Under the pieces are notes generated by a model. The model was not told the origin of the DNA. It did not search any database and saw nothing but the letters and a program-made list of their open reading frames with translations. From contig JAFSKK010000009.1 of NCBI GenBank assembly GCA_017448965.1, positions 1 to 64,000 of the forward strand: DNA of 64,000 nt, given 5' to 3'. The position numbers and the translations under genes were made by a program. This stretch comes from Bacteroidaceae bacterium (lineage in GTDB: Bacteria; Bacteroidota; Bacteroidia; Bacteroidales; Bacteroidaceae). Positions 17,531-26,449 of the stretch are shown one piece after another (positions within the stretch are counted from its first letter, which is position 1; every line of letters begins with the position of its first letter).

Positions 17531-17941
17531 TCATCGGTAGTCCTTGGGCGTGAAATGATATTCCGCAAATTTGTCGCCACGCACGGCATCGTGATAGATG
17601 TAGGTGAAGGTGACACCAGCCTCTTTTTGCTTGGCAAATTGAACCGAATTGCGCACACTTTTCAGGTGGCTGTCGCCCAATTCTCCCAGATGATCCATCA
17701 TCAGAGTGCGCAGGGTATCCTCCTTGAAAGTGACGGAATAGTAGAACCGCAAGTCGCCCGCCTCTTCATTCTTCACATACACGACGCTGTCCACACTCGT
17801 GAACTCATCCAACTGCTGCGGACAATGTTTCGCTGTGTATGCCTTTGCCTCACGCTCGAAAAAGTCGGCCTTCTTCTCCTGACAGGAAGAGAAAGCCACG
17901 ATGACACACAAGAATAATATATAATGTATGCGCATGTACAT
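17531..17941 (-). CDS. Small lipoprotein of unknown function
   Basis: 136 residues (134 if the second ATG at 17935 is used). A hydrophobic segment ends in FSSCQEKK, a lipobox, so it should be lipid-anchored. The mature part of about 115 residues has alternating charged and aromatic stretches (SVVYVKNEEAGDLRFYYSVTF, VTFTYIYHDA) suggesting a small alpha/beta fold. No known family was recognised. It follows the TSCPD gene after 3 nt and is probably co-transcribed with yebC and the TSCPD gene. Confidence 0.75.
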   Translation of the reverse strand: MYMRIHYILFLCVIVAFSSCQEKKADFFEREAKAYTAKHCPQQLDEFTSVDSVVYVKNEEAGDLRFYYSVTFKEDTLRTLMMDHLGELGDSHLKSVRNSVQFAKQKEAGVTFTYIYHDAVRGDKFAEYHFTPKDYR

Positions 17942-17944
17942 ATA

Positions 17945-18199
17945 TTATTTACCGATGACCTGTCGCAATGCCCGTGCCAATTGGTCGGGACAACTGGTGG
18001 GTTTCAATCCGCAAGTGATGCCCTCCAACCTGCTGATGACATCCTCAGCCTTCTGGCCACGCACCAACTGAGCAATGCCAGCCGTATTGCCTGCACATCC
18101 GCCATAGAACTGAACGGAGTTGATGATGCCAGTCGCATCATCAACATCCAGTTCTATCGCTTTGGAGCATGTTCCCTTTGTTTCGTAAACAGTCTTCAT
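17945..18199 (-). CDS. TSCPD domain protein (TIGR03905 type)
   Basis: 84 residues. It carries the family's pattern: KGTCSKAIELDV, VQFYGGCAGNTAGIAQLV and GLKPTSCPDQLARAL, the TSCPD signature being readable as TSCPD. The same domain occurs at the C terminus of some ribonucleotide reductases, where its cysteines may bind metal. The function of the free-standing form is not established. It lies 2 nt after yebC and 3 nt before a lipoprotein gene. Confidence 0.85.
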   Translation of the reverse strand: MKTVYETKGTCSKAIELDVDDATGIINSVQFYGGCAGNTAGIAQLVRGQKAEDVISRLEGITCGLKPTSCPDQLARALRQVIGK

Positions 18200-18201
18200 G
18201 C

Positions 18202-18933
18202 TTACTTCATATTGGTGTACACATTCTGTACATCGTCGAACTCTTCGAGACGCTCCACCATCTTGTCGATAGTCTCACGCTGCTCGTCAGTCACCTCCTT
18301 CAGGTCGTTAGGCACGTAAGTGAACTCGGCACCTGTGATTTCGAAGCCATTGTCCTCGAGGTACTTCTGAATCTGAGCGAACGACTTGGGGTCACCATAG
18401 ATGGTGATGGTCGTCTCGTCCTTCTCCTCGTCGTACTCCTCATCATACTCGTCGTTCACACCATATTCGATGGCCTCCAGGATGAACTCATCCATATCCA
18501 TATCGTCCTTCTTCTTGAAAGTGAACTGGCTGTAGTGGTCGAAGAGGAAGGAGAGCGAACCAGTCGTGCCCATGTTGCCGCTGAACTTGTTGAACACCGA
18601 ACGAACGTCAGCCACAGTACGGGTGGTGTTGTCGGTCAACGTATCGACGAACACAGCCACACCATGAGGGCCATATCCTTCGTAAGTCACGCTCTTCCAA
18701 GCCGACTTGTCCTTACCAATGGCATTCTTGATGGCTCGGTCGATGTTGTCCTTTGGCATGTTCTCGTGACGGCAGGTCGCGATGACAGCACGAAGGTGTG
18801 CGTTGTTGTCGGGGTCAGGACCACCTTCAGCCACCGCGATGGCAATCTGCTTGCCAAGGCGAGTGAAGGTCTTTGCCATGTTACCCCATCTCTTCAATTT
18901 TCTCGCTTTACGGAACTCAAATGCTCTTCCCAT
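18202..18933 (-). CDS. yebC: YebC/PmpR family protein
   Basis: 243 residues, typical length. The N terminus MGRAFEFRKARKLKRW replaces the usual MAGHSKWANI but keeps the family's next segments: FTRLGKQIAIAV, NAHLRAVIATCRHENMPKDNIDRAI and YEGYGPHGVAVFVD. Members act as transcription regulators or, as recently reported for YebC, help ribosomes through proline-rich stretches. The C-terminal half has a strongly acidic run (EYDEEYDEEKDE). It precedes the TSCPD gene by 2 nt. Confidence 0.95.
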   Translation of the reverse strand: MGRAFEFRKARKLKRWGNMAKTFTRLGKQIAIAVAEGGPDPDNNAHLRAVIATCRHENMPKDNIDRAIKNAIGKDKSAWKSVTYEGYGPHGVAVFVDTLTDNTTRTVADVRSVFNKFSGNMGTTGSLSFLFDHYSQFTFKKKDDMDMDEFILEAIEYGVNDEYDEEYDEEKDETTITIYGDPKSFAQIQKYLEDNGFEITGAEFTYVPNDLKEVTDEQRETIDKMVERLEEFDDVQNVYTNMK

Positions 18934-18937
18934 AATC

Positions 18938-18976
18938 TTATTTACTATTTTACGATTTACAATTTACGATTTATTT
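18938..18976. repeat. AT-rich TTTACGATTTACAA repeats before yebC
   Basis: Between pheT and yebC the DNA repeats the motif TTTACGATTTACAA with variants (TTTTACGATTTAC, AATTTACGATTTATT). Related AATTGTACATTGTAAATTG motifs lie just before ffh (about 1205-1236) and rlmN (about 37097-37129). No function is established. Confidence 0.6.
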
Positions 18977-18994
18977 CACGATTTGGAGATTTGG

Positions 18995-21514
18995 TTATTT
19001 GCCACGAACAGTTGCACCCGTTGCTTTGCAGATGCTCTGTTCAATCTTGCTCATGATGGCTTCGATGGCTTTGTCGTTGAGGGTCTTTTCCTCGCTCTGG
19101 AGGGTGAAGTTGACCGCATACGACTTCTTGCCTGCCTCGAGATTCTTGCCTTCGTACACGTCGAAGAGACGCACTTCCTTCAGCAGTTTCTTCTCTGCCT
19201 GATAAGCGGCTGCCTCAATCTGAGCGAACTGCACACCTTCATCGACGAGCAATGCGAGGTCGCGGCTAACAGCTGGGAACTTCGACAGGTCGTAGTAGGA
19301 AACCGTCACCTTCTTGATGAGTTTCATGAGGTTCGTCCAGTTGATGTCGGCAAAGAACACAGGAGCCTCCACGTCGAGTTTCTTAGCCACCTTCTTCGTC
19401 ACGATGCCGAACTCGGCAATCTTCTTTCCACCACGCTGTGTGACGGTCGTTGCGATGGAGAAGATGTCGTTCTTCTCTTCGCCAAACACGAGGGCACCAA
19501 ATGGCACACCCAGACGCTTGAAGATATTGAGCACGTAGGCCTTCATCTCATACACAGAAGAGTCCTCGTCAGCATGTGCCCAGTTACCATTCACACGCTT
19601 ACCTGTCAGCCACAAGCCCAGGTGATAATCCTCGCTGTAGGCAGCCAGAATCTTCTTCGACGACTCGGCACTGGCCTTCAAGGTCTCACCGTTCTCATCC
19701 ACCTTCTCCTGATTCCGCTCAGGAGCGAAGTAGTAGCAGTTACCAAACTCGAAGAACTTCAAGTCGGGCATACGACGGTTGGCATTACGGGCGATGGATT
19801 CCAAACCACCGAAGAGCAGCGTCTGACGCAACACAGCCAAGTCCTGACTCAGCGGATTCATCAGCTTCACACAGTTCTCCAATTTGTAGGTCTCGCCCTC
19901 TTCATAGTAAGACACCTTCGTCAGCGAGTTGTTCAAGATTTCGTTGAAACCGCAACCCACCAGCTGCTCAGCCACGTGGTTCTGCAGTTTGTTGCTCTTG
20001 TCGAGTTCGCCCTTCGTGGTGAGCGACGAACGCACCTGAGAAGGAATCTCGATATTGTTGTAGCCATAGATGCGCAGGATTTCCTCCACCACATCGCAAG
20101 GCTTCTTCACATCCACACGGAAAGCAGGAGCCTTCACCTGCATCTTCTCCGCATCGCTTGAAAGAATCTCAAAGCCGAGGTTCTTCAGGATGCTCTGCTG
20201 AGTTTCCACAGGCAGTTCCTTGCCGATGAGGTCAGCCACATACTGATATTCCACATCGATGATGGCATCCTGGGGCAGGGTGTCGTTCTTTACATCGACA
20301 ATCTCCATGCTGATTTCGCCACCAGCCAATTCTTGTGCCAACATCGCAGCACGCTTGATGGCATAGATCTGACCTGCAGGGTCAATACCTCTCTCGAAAC
20401 GGAAGCTGGCATCTGTCTGCAAGCCGTGACGACGTGCACTCTTGCGAATCCAAGTGGGGTGGAAGTAGGCACTCTCGAAGAGCACGTTCTTCGTGGTTTC
20501 ATACGTACCACTACCCTTTCCGCCAAACACACCAGCGATACACATGGGCTCCTCCACATTGCAGATGGCCAAATCGCGGTCGCTCAATTTGTGTTCTTCA
20601 CCATCGAGAGTGACGAATGGCGTACCTTCTGGCAGGGTCTTCACCACCACCTTGTTGCCCTTCACCATATCGGCATCGAAGCAATGCAAAGGCTGTCCGT
20701 ATGCCATCATGATGTAGTTGGTGATATCGACAATGTTGTTGATAGGACGCTGACCAATCGCTGTCAATCTGTCCTTCAACCACTTCGGACTTTCCTTCAC
20801 TTCACAACCCTTCACCGACACAGCGCAATAGCGAGGACAAGCCTCACCAGCTTCCACCACCACGTCAATCTTCAGGTCGTTGTTCTGCACTTTGAAATCA
20901 TCCACAGAAGGACGATGCAGCGAAGTCTCATAACCGTTCTGCTTCAAATAAGCATAGAAGTCACGTGCCACACCCCAATGAGAACAAGCATCGGAGTGAT
21001 TAGGCGTGATGTCCACCTCAATCACGAAGTCGCTTTCCAAACCGTAATACTCAGCGGCAGGAGTACCCACCACAGCATCTTCGGGCAGCACAATGATGCC
21101 ATCGTGACTGGTGCCAATGCCGATTTCGTCTTCCGCACAAATCATGCCGTTCGACTCAATGCCGCGCAACTTGCTCTTCTTGATGACAAACTCCTGGTCG
21201 CCATCGTAGAGTTTGCAACCCAACTGAGCCACAATCACCTTCTGGCCAGCAGCAACATTGGGTGCTCCGCAGACAATCTGCTCCACCACGCCGTTGCCCT
21301 CATCGACCGTCGTCACGTGCATGTGGTCGCTGTTGGGATGCGCCTCGCAAGTGAGCACCTGACCCACCACAAGACCTTGCAAACCACCTTTGATGCTCTG
21401 CACCTCCTCAATAGCCTCAACCTCCAAGCCCATGCTGGTGAGCGCCTTGCCCACCTCCTCGGCCGTCATGTCGAAGTCAACATATTCCTTCAACCATTTG
21501 TAAGAAATGTTCAT
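18995..21514 (-). CDS. pheT: Phenylalanine-tRNA ligase beta subunit
   Basis: Charges tRNA-Phe as (alpha beta)2 with PheS, which is not in the window. 839 residues, slightly long. Domains: N-terminal B1, the EMAP-like tRNA-binding domain (VVGQVLTCEAHPNSDHM), B3/B4 editing domain (about 205-400), B5 (about 410-490), the catalytic-like core and the C-terminal FDX-ACB anticodon-binding domain (YDLSKFPAVSRDLALLVDE). Transcribed from a consensus promoter at 21599-21630, whose -33 box lies inside a tandem repeat. A free-standing B3/4 protein is encoded at 34860. Confidence 0.97.
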   Translation of the reverse strand: MNISYKWLKEYVDFDMTAEEVGKALTSMGLEVEAIEEVQSIKGGLQGLVVGQVLTCEAHPNSDHMHVTTVDEGNGVVEQIVCGAPNVAAGQKVIVAQLGCKLYDGDQEFVIKKSKLRGIESNGMICAEDEIGIGTSHDGIIVLPEDAVVGTPAAEYYGLESDFVIEVDITPNHSDACSHWGVARDFYAYLKQNGYETSLHRPSVDDFKVQNNDLKIDVVVEAGEACPRYCAVSVKGCEVKESPKWLKDRLTAIGQRPINNIVDITNYIMMAYGQPLHCFDADMVKGNKVVVKTLPEGTPFVTLDGEEHKLSDRDLAICNVEEPMCIAGVFGGKGSGTYETTKNVLFESAYFHPTWIRKSARRHGLQTDASFRFERGIDPAGQIYAIKRAAMLAQELAGGEISMEIVDVKNDTLPQDAIIDVEYQYVADLIGKELPVETQQSILKNLGFEILSSDAEKMQVKAPAFRVDVKKPCDVVEEILRIYGYNNIEIPSQVRSSLTTKGELDKSNKLQNHVAEQLVGCGFNEILNNSLTKVSYYEEGETYKLENCVKLMNPLSQDLAVLRQTLLFGGLESIARNANRRMPDLKFFEFGNCYYFAPERNQEKVDENGETLKASAESSKKILAAYSEDYHLGLWLTGKRVNGNWAHADEDSSVYEMKAYVLNIFKRLGVPFGALVFGEEKNDIFSIATTVTQRGGKKIAEFGIVTKKVAKKLDVEAPVFFADINWTNLMKLIKKVTVSYYDLSKFPAVSRDLALLVDEGVQFAQIEAAAYQAEKKLLKEVRLFDVYEGKNLEAGKKSYAVNFTLQSEEKTLNDKAIEAIMSKIEQSICKATGATVRGK

Positions 21515-21598
21515 ATCGTAGATTTTTTAGTTGATCTCTTTTTACCTAAAACATAATGTTTGCGTGCATGCTTACACGCACATGCGCGAAAAACGGTG

Positions 21599-21630
21599 CA
21601 AAGGTACGAATAAGTGAGAGAAAAACCAAA
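21599..21630 (-). promoter_or_regulatory. Promoter of pheT
   Basis: On the minus strand TTTG (21630-21627), 20 nt, then TACCTTTG (21606-21599), an exact consensus match. The -33 box and the spacer lie within the first copy of the 73-bp repeat at 21603. Confidence 0.75.
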
Positions 21631-21748
21631 TTTATTTGAGTTTTTCAGAACGTGAGTACCTTCGGCGGAGCCAGCGGTACGAATAAGTGAGAGAAAAACC
21701 AAATTTATTTGAGTTTTTCCGAACGAGAGCACTTTCGGCGGAGCCAAC
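21603..21748. repeat. Two tandem copies of a 73-bp element
   Basis: Copy 1 (21603-21675) and copy 2 (21676-21748) begin GGTACGAATAAGTGAGAG and end CGGCGGAGCCAGC or ...CAAC. They are nearly identical for the first 43 bp and differ at several places later. The end of each copy can pair (GTACC...GGC/GCC...GGTAC). The rest of the pheT-ftsZ gap shows no gene. Confidence 0.9.
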
Positions 21749-21854
21749 GTTACCGCAAAATCCGCAAACCACAAAAAAAGGCGGATAATTTTGGCAAATG
21801 CACCATCTGCAAGCCTCCATTATCCACCATCCGTTTCACTCTTCAGTCAGCAGA

Positions 21855-23093
21855 TCACTCTTCGGCAAAATTTTTCAGTTTCTCCATGAAGATTCTGATG
21901 AGAGAGGGTTTCGGCTCCTCAATTTCCTCTTCCGGTTCATCCTCCTCATCCTCCACTTTCACCTCTTCGGTGGCGATGTTTTCATCCGAAGCAGGAAGGG
22001 GTTGCTCCACTTCTTTGAGGGTCTCTTTTTCTTCCTTCTCGAAGTGATAATATTTGTCACGCAACTTCCTGTTGTGCTCACTTTCGTCCGTCTGCACTTT
22101 CTCTTCTTCCTCATCGTCCATATCAAAACCTGTGGCAATGATGGACACCTTGATTTCATCCTCCAGCGTCTCGTCCTGATAGTGTCCCCAAAGCACCTCG
22201 ATGTTCTCGTCCAGCCCTTCCATGAACTTGTTGATTTCAAGCAGTTCAGACATCTTGGCAGGCGATTTCGTTCCACCATACACGATATAGAGCAAACGCT
22301 TGATTTTCTGCTTGTCCACATTGGCAATCAGCGGAGAATTTAAGGCACTCTCCATCGCTTTAAAGATGCGCCTTTCGCCACTTGCTTTCGCCACCGACAC
22401 CACAGCCGCCCCACTCTCTTTCATCACGGCACTCACATCGTTGAAGTCGCGGTTCACAATACCTCTCACGGTGATGATTTCGGCAATCGTCTTCGTCGCA
22501 ATGGTCAACACCTCATCAGCCTTCTTCATTCCCTCTTCCAAATCAAGACCCGAGTATTGGTCTTCTTCCAGCAGACGCTCGTTGTTGATGACAATCAGCG
22601 AATCCACATGCTTCTTCAACTCCTCCATTCCCTTCAACGCCTTGTCGATGCGCTTTTTGCCCTCCATCAGGAATGGCAACGTCACCACACCTACCGTCAG
22701 GATGCCCAACTCCTTCGCCATACGAGCAATCACTGGAGCAACACCCGTTCCGGTGCCTCCTCCCATGCCTGCCGTAATGAACACCATCTTCGTGTCGGCA
22801 TCAAACATCGACTTGATTTTGTCCTTACTCGCCTCAGCAATCTCGCGACCCAACTCTGGATTTCCACCTGTACCAAGCCCGTCGCCCAACTGAACCTTGT
22901 TAGGCACCATGTTGGCCTTCAGCACCTGGCTGTCAGTGTTAACCACCATAAACGTCACGTTTCTGACGCCTGCTTCCCACATGTGATGTACAGCGTTGCC
23001 ACCTCCGCCTCCTACACCAATCACTTTGATAATCTTTTCAGACATGTCCACAATAGGAAAATTAAACGGGGCAAATTCCTCTTCCTTCATCAT
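21855..23093 (-). CDS. ftsZ: Cell division protein FtsZ
   Basis: Tubulin-like GTPase that forms the division ring. 412 residues from the ATG at 23093. Seen: GVGGGGGNAV (nucleotide binding), the tubulin signature GGGTGTG (in AGMGGGTGTGVAP), NRDF in the T7 region, and an acidic linker (DDEEEEKVQ, VEDEEDEPEEEIEE). The C-terminal tip reads KPSLIRIFMEKLKNFAEE, unlike the usual short tail peptide that binds FtsA/ZipA, though a basic/hydrophobic tip is kept. No ftsA or ftsQ lies next to it in this window. Confidence 0.97.
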   Translation of the reverse strand: MMKEEEFAPFNFPIVDMSEKIIKVIGVGGGGGNAVHHMWEAGVRNVTFMVVNTDSQVLKANMVPNKVQLGDGLGTGGNPELGREIAEASKDKIKSMFDADTKMVFITAGMGGGTGTGVAPVIARMAKELGILTVGVVTLPFLMEGKKRIDKALKGMEELKKHVDSLIVINNERLLEEDQYSGLDLEEGMKKADEVLTIATKTIAEIITVRGIVNRDFNDVSAVMKESGAAVVSVAKASGERRIFKAMESALNSPLIANVDKQKIKRLLYIVYGGTKSPAKMSELLEINKFMEGLDENIEVLWGHYQDETLEDEIKVSIIATGFDMDDEEEEKVQTDESEHNRKLRDKYYHFEKEEKETLKEVEQPLPASDENIATEEVKVEDEEDEPEEEIEEPKPSLIRIFMEKLKNFAEE

Positions 23094-23177
23094 CAATTCT
23101 TTGATTTTAAAAAGTTAAACAAACATTTTGGCCAACTCTCACAAGTCGGCTTCTCACTTTATCATATATTCTCGCTA

Positions 23178-23210
23178 CAAAGTTAAGAAAACCAATCCAT
23201 TCCCTCCAAA
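23178..23210 (-). promoter_or_regulatory. Promoter upstream of ftsZ
   Basis: On the minus strand TTTG (23210-23207), 21 nt, then TAACTTTG (23185-23178). The leader would be about 78 nt. Confidence 0.65.
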
Positions 23211-23389
23211 TATTTCCCCCAACTTTTTTCAGAAAAAATTAAATTTTCAGACAAAACACCCGTATTTTTGTAAAATTCTTTACTTTTGTAAACAAAAAAC
23301 TGCCGCTATCCACCCCACATGACAAAAAAAGAAAAAAGCAAAGGGACCAGACGCTTTTTGTATCATCACATTATTTATTTTGACATAAG

Positions 23390-23420
23390 TTTGTATATGT
23401 CCCATTTTTCCCGTCCTTTG
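23390..23420 (+). promoter_or_regulatory. Possible promoter of the 212-residue secreted protein gene
   Basis: TTTG (23390-23393), 19 nt, then GTCCTTTG (23413-23420), a degenerate -7 box. It would give a leader of about 95 nt. Nothing else was recognised in the 23211-23522 gap apart from AT-rich DNA. Confidence 0.4.
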
Positions 23421-23522
23421 CACAACTTTTGTACATCCACCTTGTAGGTGCATTAAGATAAATTCTGTTTTACATGATTCATGCTAAAAACAAAGCATTA
23501 ATACTAAAAAAACAACCATTCT

Positions 23523-24161
23523 ATGAAAAAAATCCTACTTTTATTGTTGCTTGCAGCACCCTTGATGACCTATGCCCACATCCGCGAACAATGGGATGCC
23601 TTTGTGAATGCCGTTAGACAGGGCAAACACGAGGAATTGAGAGAGCACTTCACCAGTCAGCTCAAAGGCGCGTTGGATATACTCTTCATCGTGTTGCAGA
23701 GCAAGATTGCCGACATCCACGACCGCATCGACGTCAAGGGTCTCGAGATGTATGCTTACATCAACAAAGCCGTCATGAAGAATGAGTGGGGCTTTGACCT
23801 GCTGCGCACCAGCGATGGCGGAAAGAGCTTTGAAGTCATCACCCGAACAGGCTTCGACGACAAGTACAACTACGGCTGTCCATCGTTCCTCAGCACCGAG
23901 GAAGGACTCTATTTCGGCACCTGCAACCCATTCTATGGCGGACAACTCTATCTGCTGAGCGAAGACGGAGAAAAGACATCTTCCGACATCGCCACACACA
24001 TTCCTGGCGACACACCTACCGACATTGTTGGCATGAAGGATGGAGCGCAGAAGAAGGCGTATAACGAATGGTATGACCTCCAGGGGCGTCGCATCAACGC
24101 GGCCTCTGCATTGCAGAAGGGGTTCTACATCCATCAGAACAAGAAGAAGTACGTTAAGTGA
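23523..24161 (+). CDS. Small secreted protein with sorting-type tail, apparently trimmed
   Basis: 212 residues with a signal peptide (KKILLLLLLAAPLMTYA). After an alpha-helical stretch (about 20-70) it reads MYAYINKAVMKNEWGFDLLR, then TSDGGKSFEVITRTGF and LYFGTCNPFYGGQLYLL. This looks like the last one or two blades of a BNR-type beta-propeller. The C terminus carries the tail seen in type IX cargo of this group: YDLQGRRIN...GFYIHQNKKKYVK. The full propeller is missing, so this may be an internal-deletion product of a larger secreted protein. It stands alone between ftsZ and rarA. Function is unknown. Confidence 0.65.
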   Translation: MKKILLLLLLAAPLMTYAHIREQWDAFVNAVRQGKHEELREHFTSQLKGALDILFIVLQSKIADIHDRIDVKGLEMYAYINKAVMKNEWGFDLLRTSDGGKSFEVITRTGFDDKYNYGCPSFLSTEEGLYFGTCNPFYGGQLYLLSEDGEKTSSDIATHIPGDTPTDIVGMKDGAQKKAYNEWYDLQGRRINAASALQKGFYIHQNKKKYVK

Positions 24162-24204
24162 CAAAATCAAGTTGGCGAAAAAGCCAATATGAATACACAA
24201 TGAA

Positions 24205-24247
24205 ATCCCCGTTCAGATGTTTCGATGCATCTGGACGGGGATTCTTT
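24205..24247. terminator. Terminator between the convergent secreted-protein gene and rarA
   Basis: AATCCCCGTTCAGATG / CATCTGGACGGGGATT, a nearly perfect 16-bp stem with loop TTTCGATG, followed by CTTT. The next 50 bp repeat GGGGATTCTTTGATGGGGATT-type units. Confidence 0.7.
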
Positions 24248-24300
24248 GATGGGGATTGTTAAGCGGGATTCTTTTTGATGGAGATTGCAAGCGGGGATTC

Positions 24301-25569
24301 TCAATCAAAACGTTTGCCCCACAACTGCTTCATGCGCTCGTGCAGTTTAGCCTCGGAGGGGTTTTCCTGCGGATGCCAGAACCGGGCATCGGTGGCTCCA
24401 TCGGGCAAGAATTGCTGCTGCACGAAGTTGCCTTCGTAGGCATGAGCATATTTGTAATCCTTCGCATAGCCAAGTTGCTGCATCAGTTTGGTGGGAGCGT
24501 TGCGCAGATGGAGAGGAACGGGAAGGTTGCCGCTTTCTCCCACATATTGCAAGGCAGAATTGATGGCCTCATAAGCGGAATTGCTCTTCGGAGAGGTGGC
24601 CAAATACACAGTTGCTTCAGCCAATGGAATGCGTCCTTCAGGCATACCGATTTTCGACACCGTATCGAAAGCCGCATTCGCCAACAGCAACGCATTGGGG
24701 TTTGCAAGCCCGATGTCTTCGCTGGCAGAAATGACCAATCGACGAGCGATGAAGATGGGGTCTTCGCCTCCCTCAATCATGCGTGCCAGATAGTAGATGG
24801 CGGCATCAGGGTCGCTACCTCTGATGCTCTTGATGAAGGCCGAAATGATGTCATAGTGCATCTCTCCATCCTTATCGTATGCCAAAGGATTCTGTTGAAG
24901 CGTCTCTGTAACAATATCATCGTTAACAACTGAAGATGTTTCAGTTACCAGTTCAAGGATATTCAAGAACTTTCGAGCATCGCCACCACTATAGCGCATC
25001 ATGGCAGTCGTCTCCTGCACATCAATTTCCTTCTCTTTCAGAAACACATCCGTCTTCAACGCATGCTCCAGCAAGCCCAACAAATCCTCCTTCTCGAGAC
25101 TCTTCAACACATACACCTGACAACGGCTCAGGAGCGGACGAATCACCTCAAACGAAGGGTTCTCCGTTGTGGCACCAATCAGCGTCACCGTCCCCTGCTC
25201 CACAGCACCCAAAAGGCTATCCTGCTGCGACTTCGAGAAGCGGTGAATCTCATCGATGAACAAGATGGGCGACACCCCACCCCTCACATTGCCGAAGAAC
25301 GATGAAGCCTTCGCCTTCTCAATCACCTCGCGCACATCCTTCACGCCCGAGGTCACGGCACTCAGCGTGAAGAACGGCACCTCCAAAGTCTTGGCGATGA
25401 TATTCGCCAGCGTGGTCTTACCCACACCTGGAGGTCCCCACAAGATGAACGAGGCCACACGCTTCTGCTCTATCATGCGGCGAATCACAGCCCCCTCACC
25501 CACGAGGTGCTTCTGTCCTATGTAATCGTCCAACGTTTGTGGACGCAATCTTTCTGCTAATGGCTGCAT
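24301..25569 (-). CDS. rarA: Replication-associated recombination protein A (RarA/MgsA)
   Basis: AAA+ ATPase of the clamp-loader family that works at stalled replication forks. 422 residues. Seen: Walker A GPPGVGKT (about 45-52), Walker B with the following helix (FIDEIHRFSKSQQDSLL), sensor motif GATTENPSFEV, and the C-terminal tetramerisation and lid region (GNLPVPLHLRNAPT, YAHAYEGNFV). Probably read together with, or downstream of, the DUF5131 gene 44 nt upstream. It marks the conserved edge of the AT-rich island that begins at about 25.6 kb. Confidence 0.95.
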   Translation of the reverse strand: MQPLAERLRPQTLDDYIGQKHLVGEGAVIRRMIEQKRVASFILWGPPGVGKTTLANIIAKTLEVPFFTLSAVTSGVKDVREVIEKAKASSFFGNVRGGVSPILFIDEIHRFSKSQQDSLLGAVEQGTVTLIGATTENPSFEVIRPLLSRCQVYVLKSLEKEDLLGLLEHALKTDVFLKEKEIDVQETTAMMRYSGGDARKFLNILELVTETSSVVNDDIVTETLQQNPLAYDKDGEMHYDIISAFIKSIRGSDPDAAIYYLARMIEGGEDPIFIARRLVISASEDIGLANPNALLLANAAFDTVSKIGMPEGRIPLAEATVYLATSPKSNSAYEAINSALQYVGESGNLPVPLHLRNAPTKLMQQLGYAKDYKYAHAYEGNFVQQQFLPDGATDARFWHPQENPSEAKLHERMKQLWGKRFD

Positions 25570-25613
25570 ATTTTTTTCTTATGTTATATTCAGTTTGCAA
25601 AGTTAACCATTCC

Positions 25614-26351
25614 TTATACAACCTTTCTTTTAGGCATTTGTTGTATCACCTCACCTAACAACAGCTTCCCATTAGCATGTTTGTTACGTTTAATGCCATC
25701 ACTTCCCCATGTGCCCCATTGCTTAAAAAAGAATGCCGCACCTTGTTGTTCCACTTGTCTTTTGATGTTGATAACCCACTCTGGTTGCATAGGTCTTGCC
25801 TTGGGGCCACTCTCACCACCAACAATAATCCAGTCTACACCCTCCAGATTCATCTCTCCCAAATCTTCAATCAATGGCTCACAAGACAAGAATTTTACCG
25901 TAGCATCTAATTCCCTCAAATGGTCAATTCTGTCTTTGGACGACAGGCACTCAACAGTCACCCCCAACCATACATTTCGGGGGATTAGCCTTGTCCTGAA
26001 ATACTCTTCCATCCGCTCTGCTCTTTTTGTCAATATCTGATACCGATGCTGTGGAGTTCTCACGATGGTATTCATGATTTTATCCACAAAATCAAAAGGC
26101 ACATCCTCATGGAAAATGTCACTCATTGAACAAACGAAGATATTATGTGGTTTCTCCCATTGCATAGGTTCTTCCAAGTCATCTTCATGCAAGGTTAAGC
26201 CAAAACCATTACGATACTTTTCCAAACCCATCGCCTTCAATCGTCTCGCCATCACCTCAGCATAACAGTGAGCACAACCTGTTGATTTCTTGGTACATCC
26301 CGTAATGGGATTCCAAGTCTTGTCCGTCCATTCTATCTTTGTTGTTCTCAT
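25614..26351 (-). CDS. DUF5131 (phage Gp37/Gp68 type) radical-SAM-like protein
   Basis: 245 residues. The N terminus reads KIEWTDKTWNPITGC, then STGCAHCYA: three cysteines (about 19, 26 and 29) in the pattern typical of this family, which resembles a radical SAM iron-sulfur site. It continues with VCSMSDIFHEDVPF, RTPQHRYQILTKRA, WLGVTVE and WIIVGGESGP, all family landmarks. The family is known from phages and mobile elements; its reaction is not established. A TcmP partner, often found beside it, was not seen nearby. It lies between the restriction operon and rarA. Confidence 0.85.
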   Translation of the reverse strand: MRTTKIEWTDKTWNPITGCTKKSTGCAHCYAEVMARRLKAMGLEKYRNGFGLTLHEDDLEEPMQWEKPHNIFVCSMSDIFHEDVPFDFVDKIMNTIVRTPQHRYQILTKRAERMEEYFRTRLIPRNVWLGVTVECLSSKDRIDHLRELDATVKFLSCEPLIEDLGEMNLEGVDWIIVGGESGPKARPMQPEWVINIKRQVEQQGAAFFFKQWGTWGSDGIKRNKHANGKLLLGEVIQQMPKRKVV

Positions 26352-26449
26352 TATCCTTGCTTTTTATTGATGATTTGACTCGCTATTTTGATTGCGGTAG
26401 AATTGTTCTGTCTATTTCCATTTATATTTAATTATTTTCTATTTATTAT

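Noticed and set aside
18782..20161. 459-codon plus-strand frame opposite yebC and pheT
   Set aside because: It crosses two well-supported genes and shows no family motif.
21515..21854. Possible replication origin near ftsZ/pheT
   Set aside because: A single TTATCCACC-like word, no cluster of DnaA boxes, and no dnaA or dnaN nearby.
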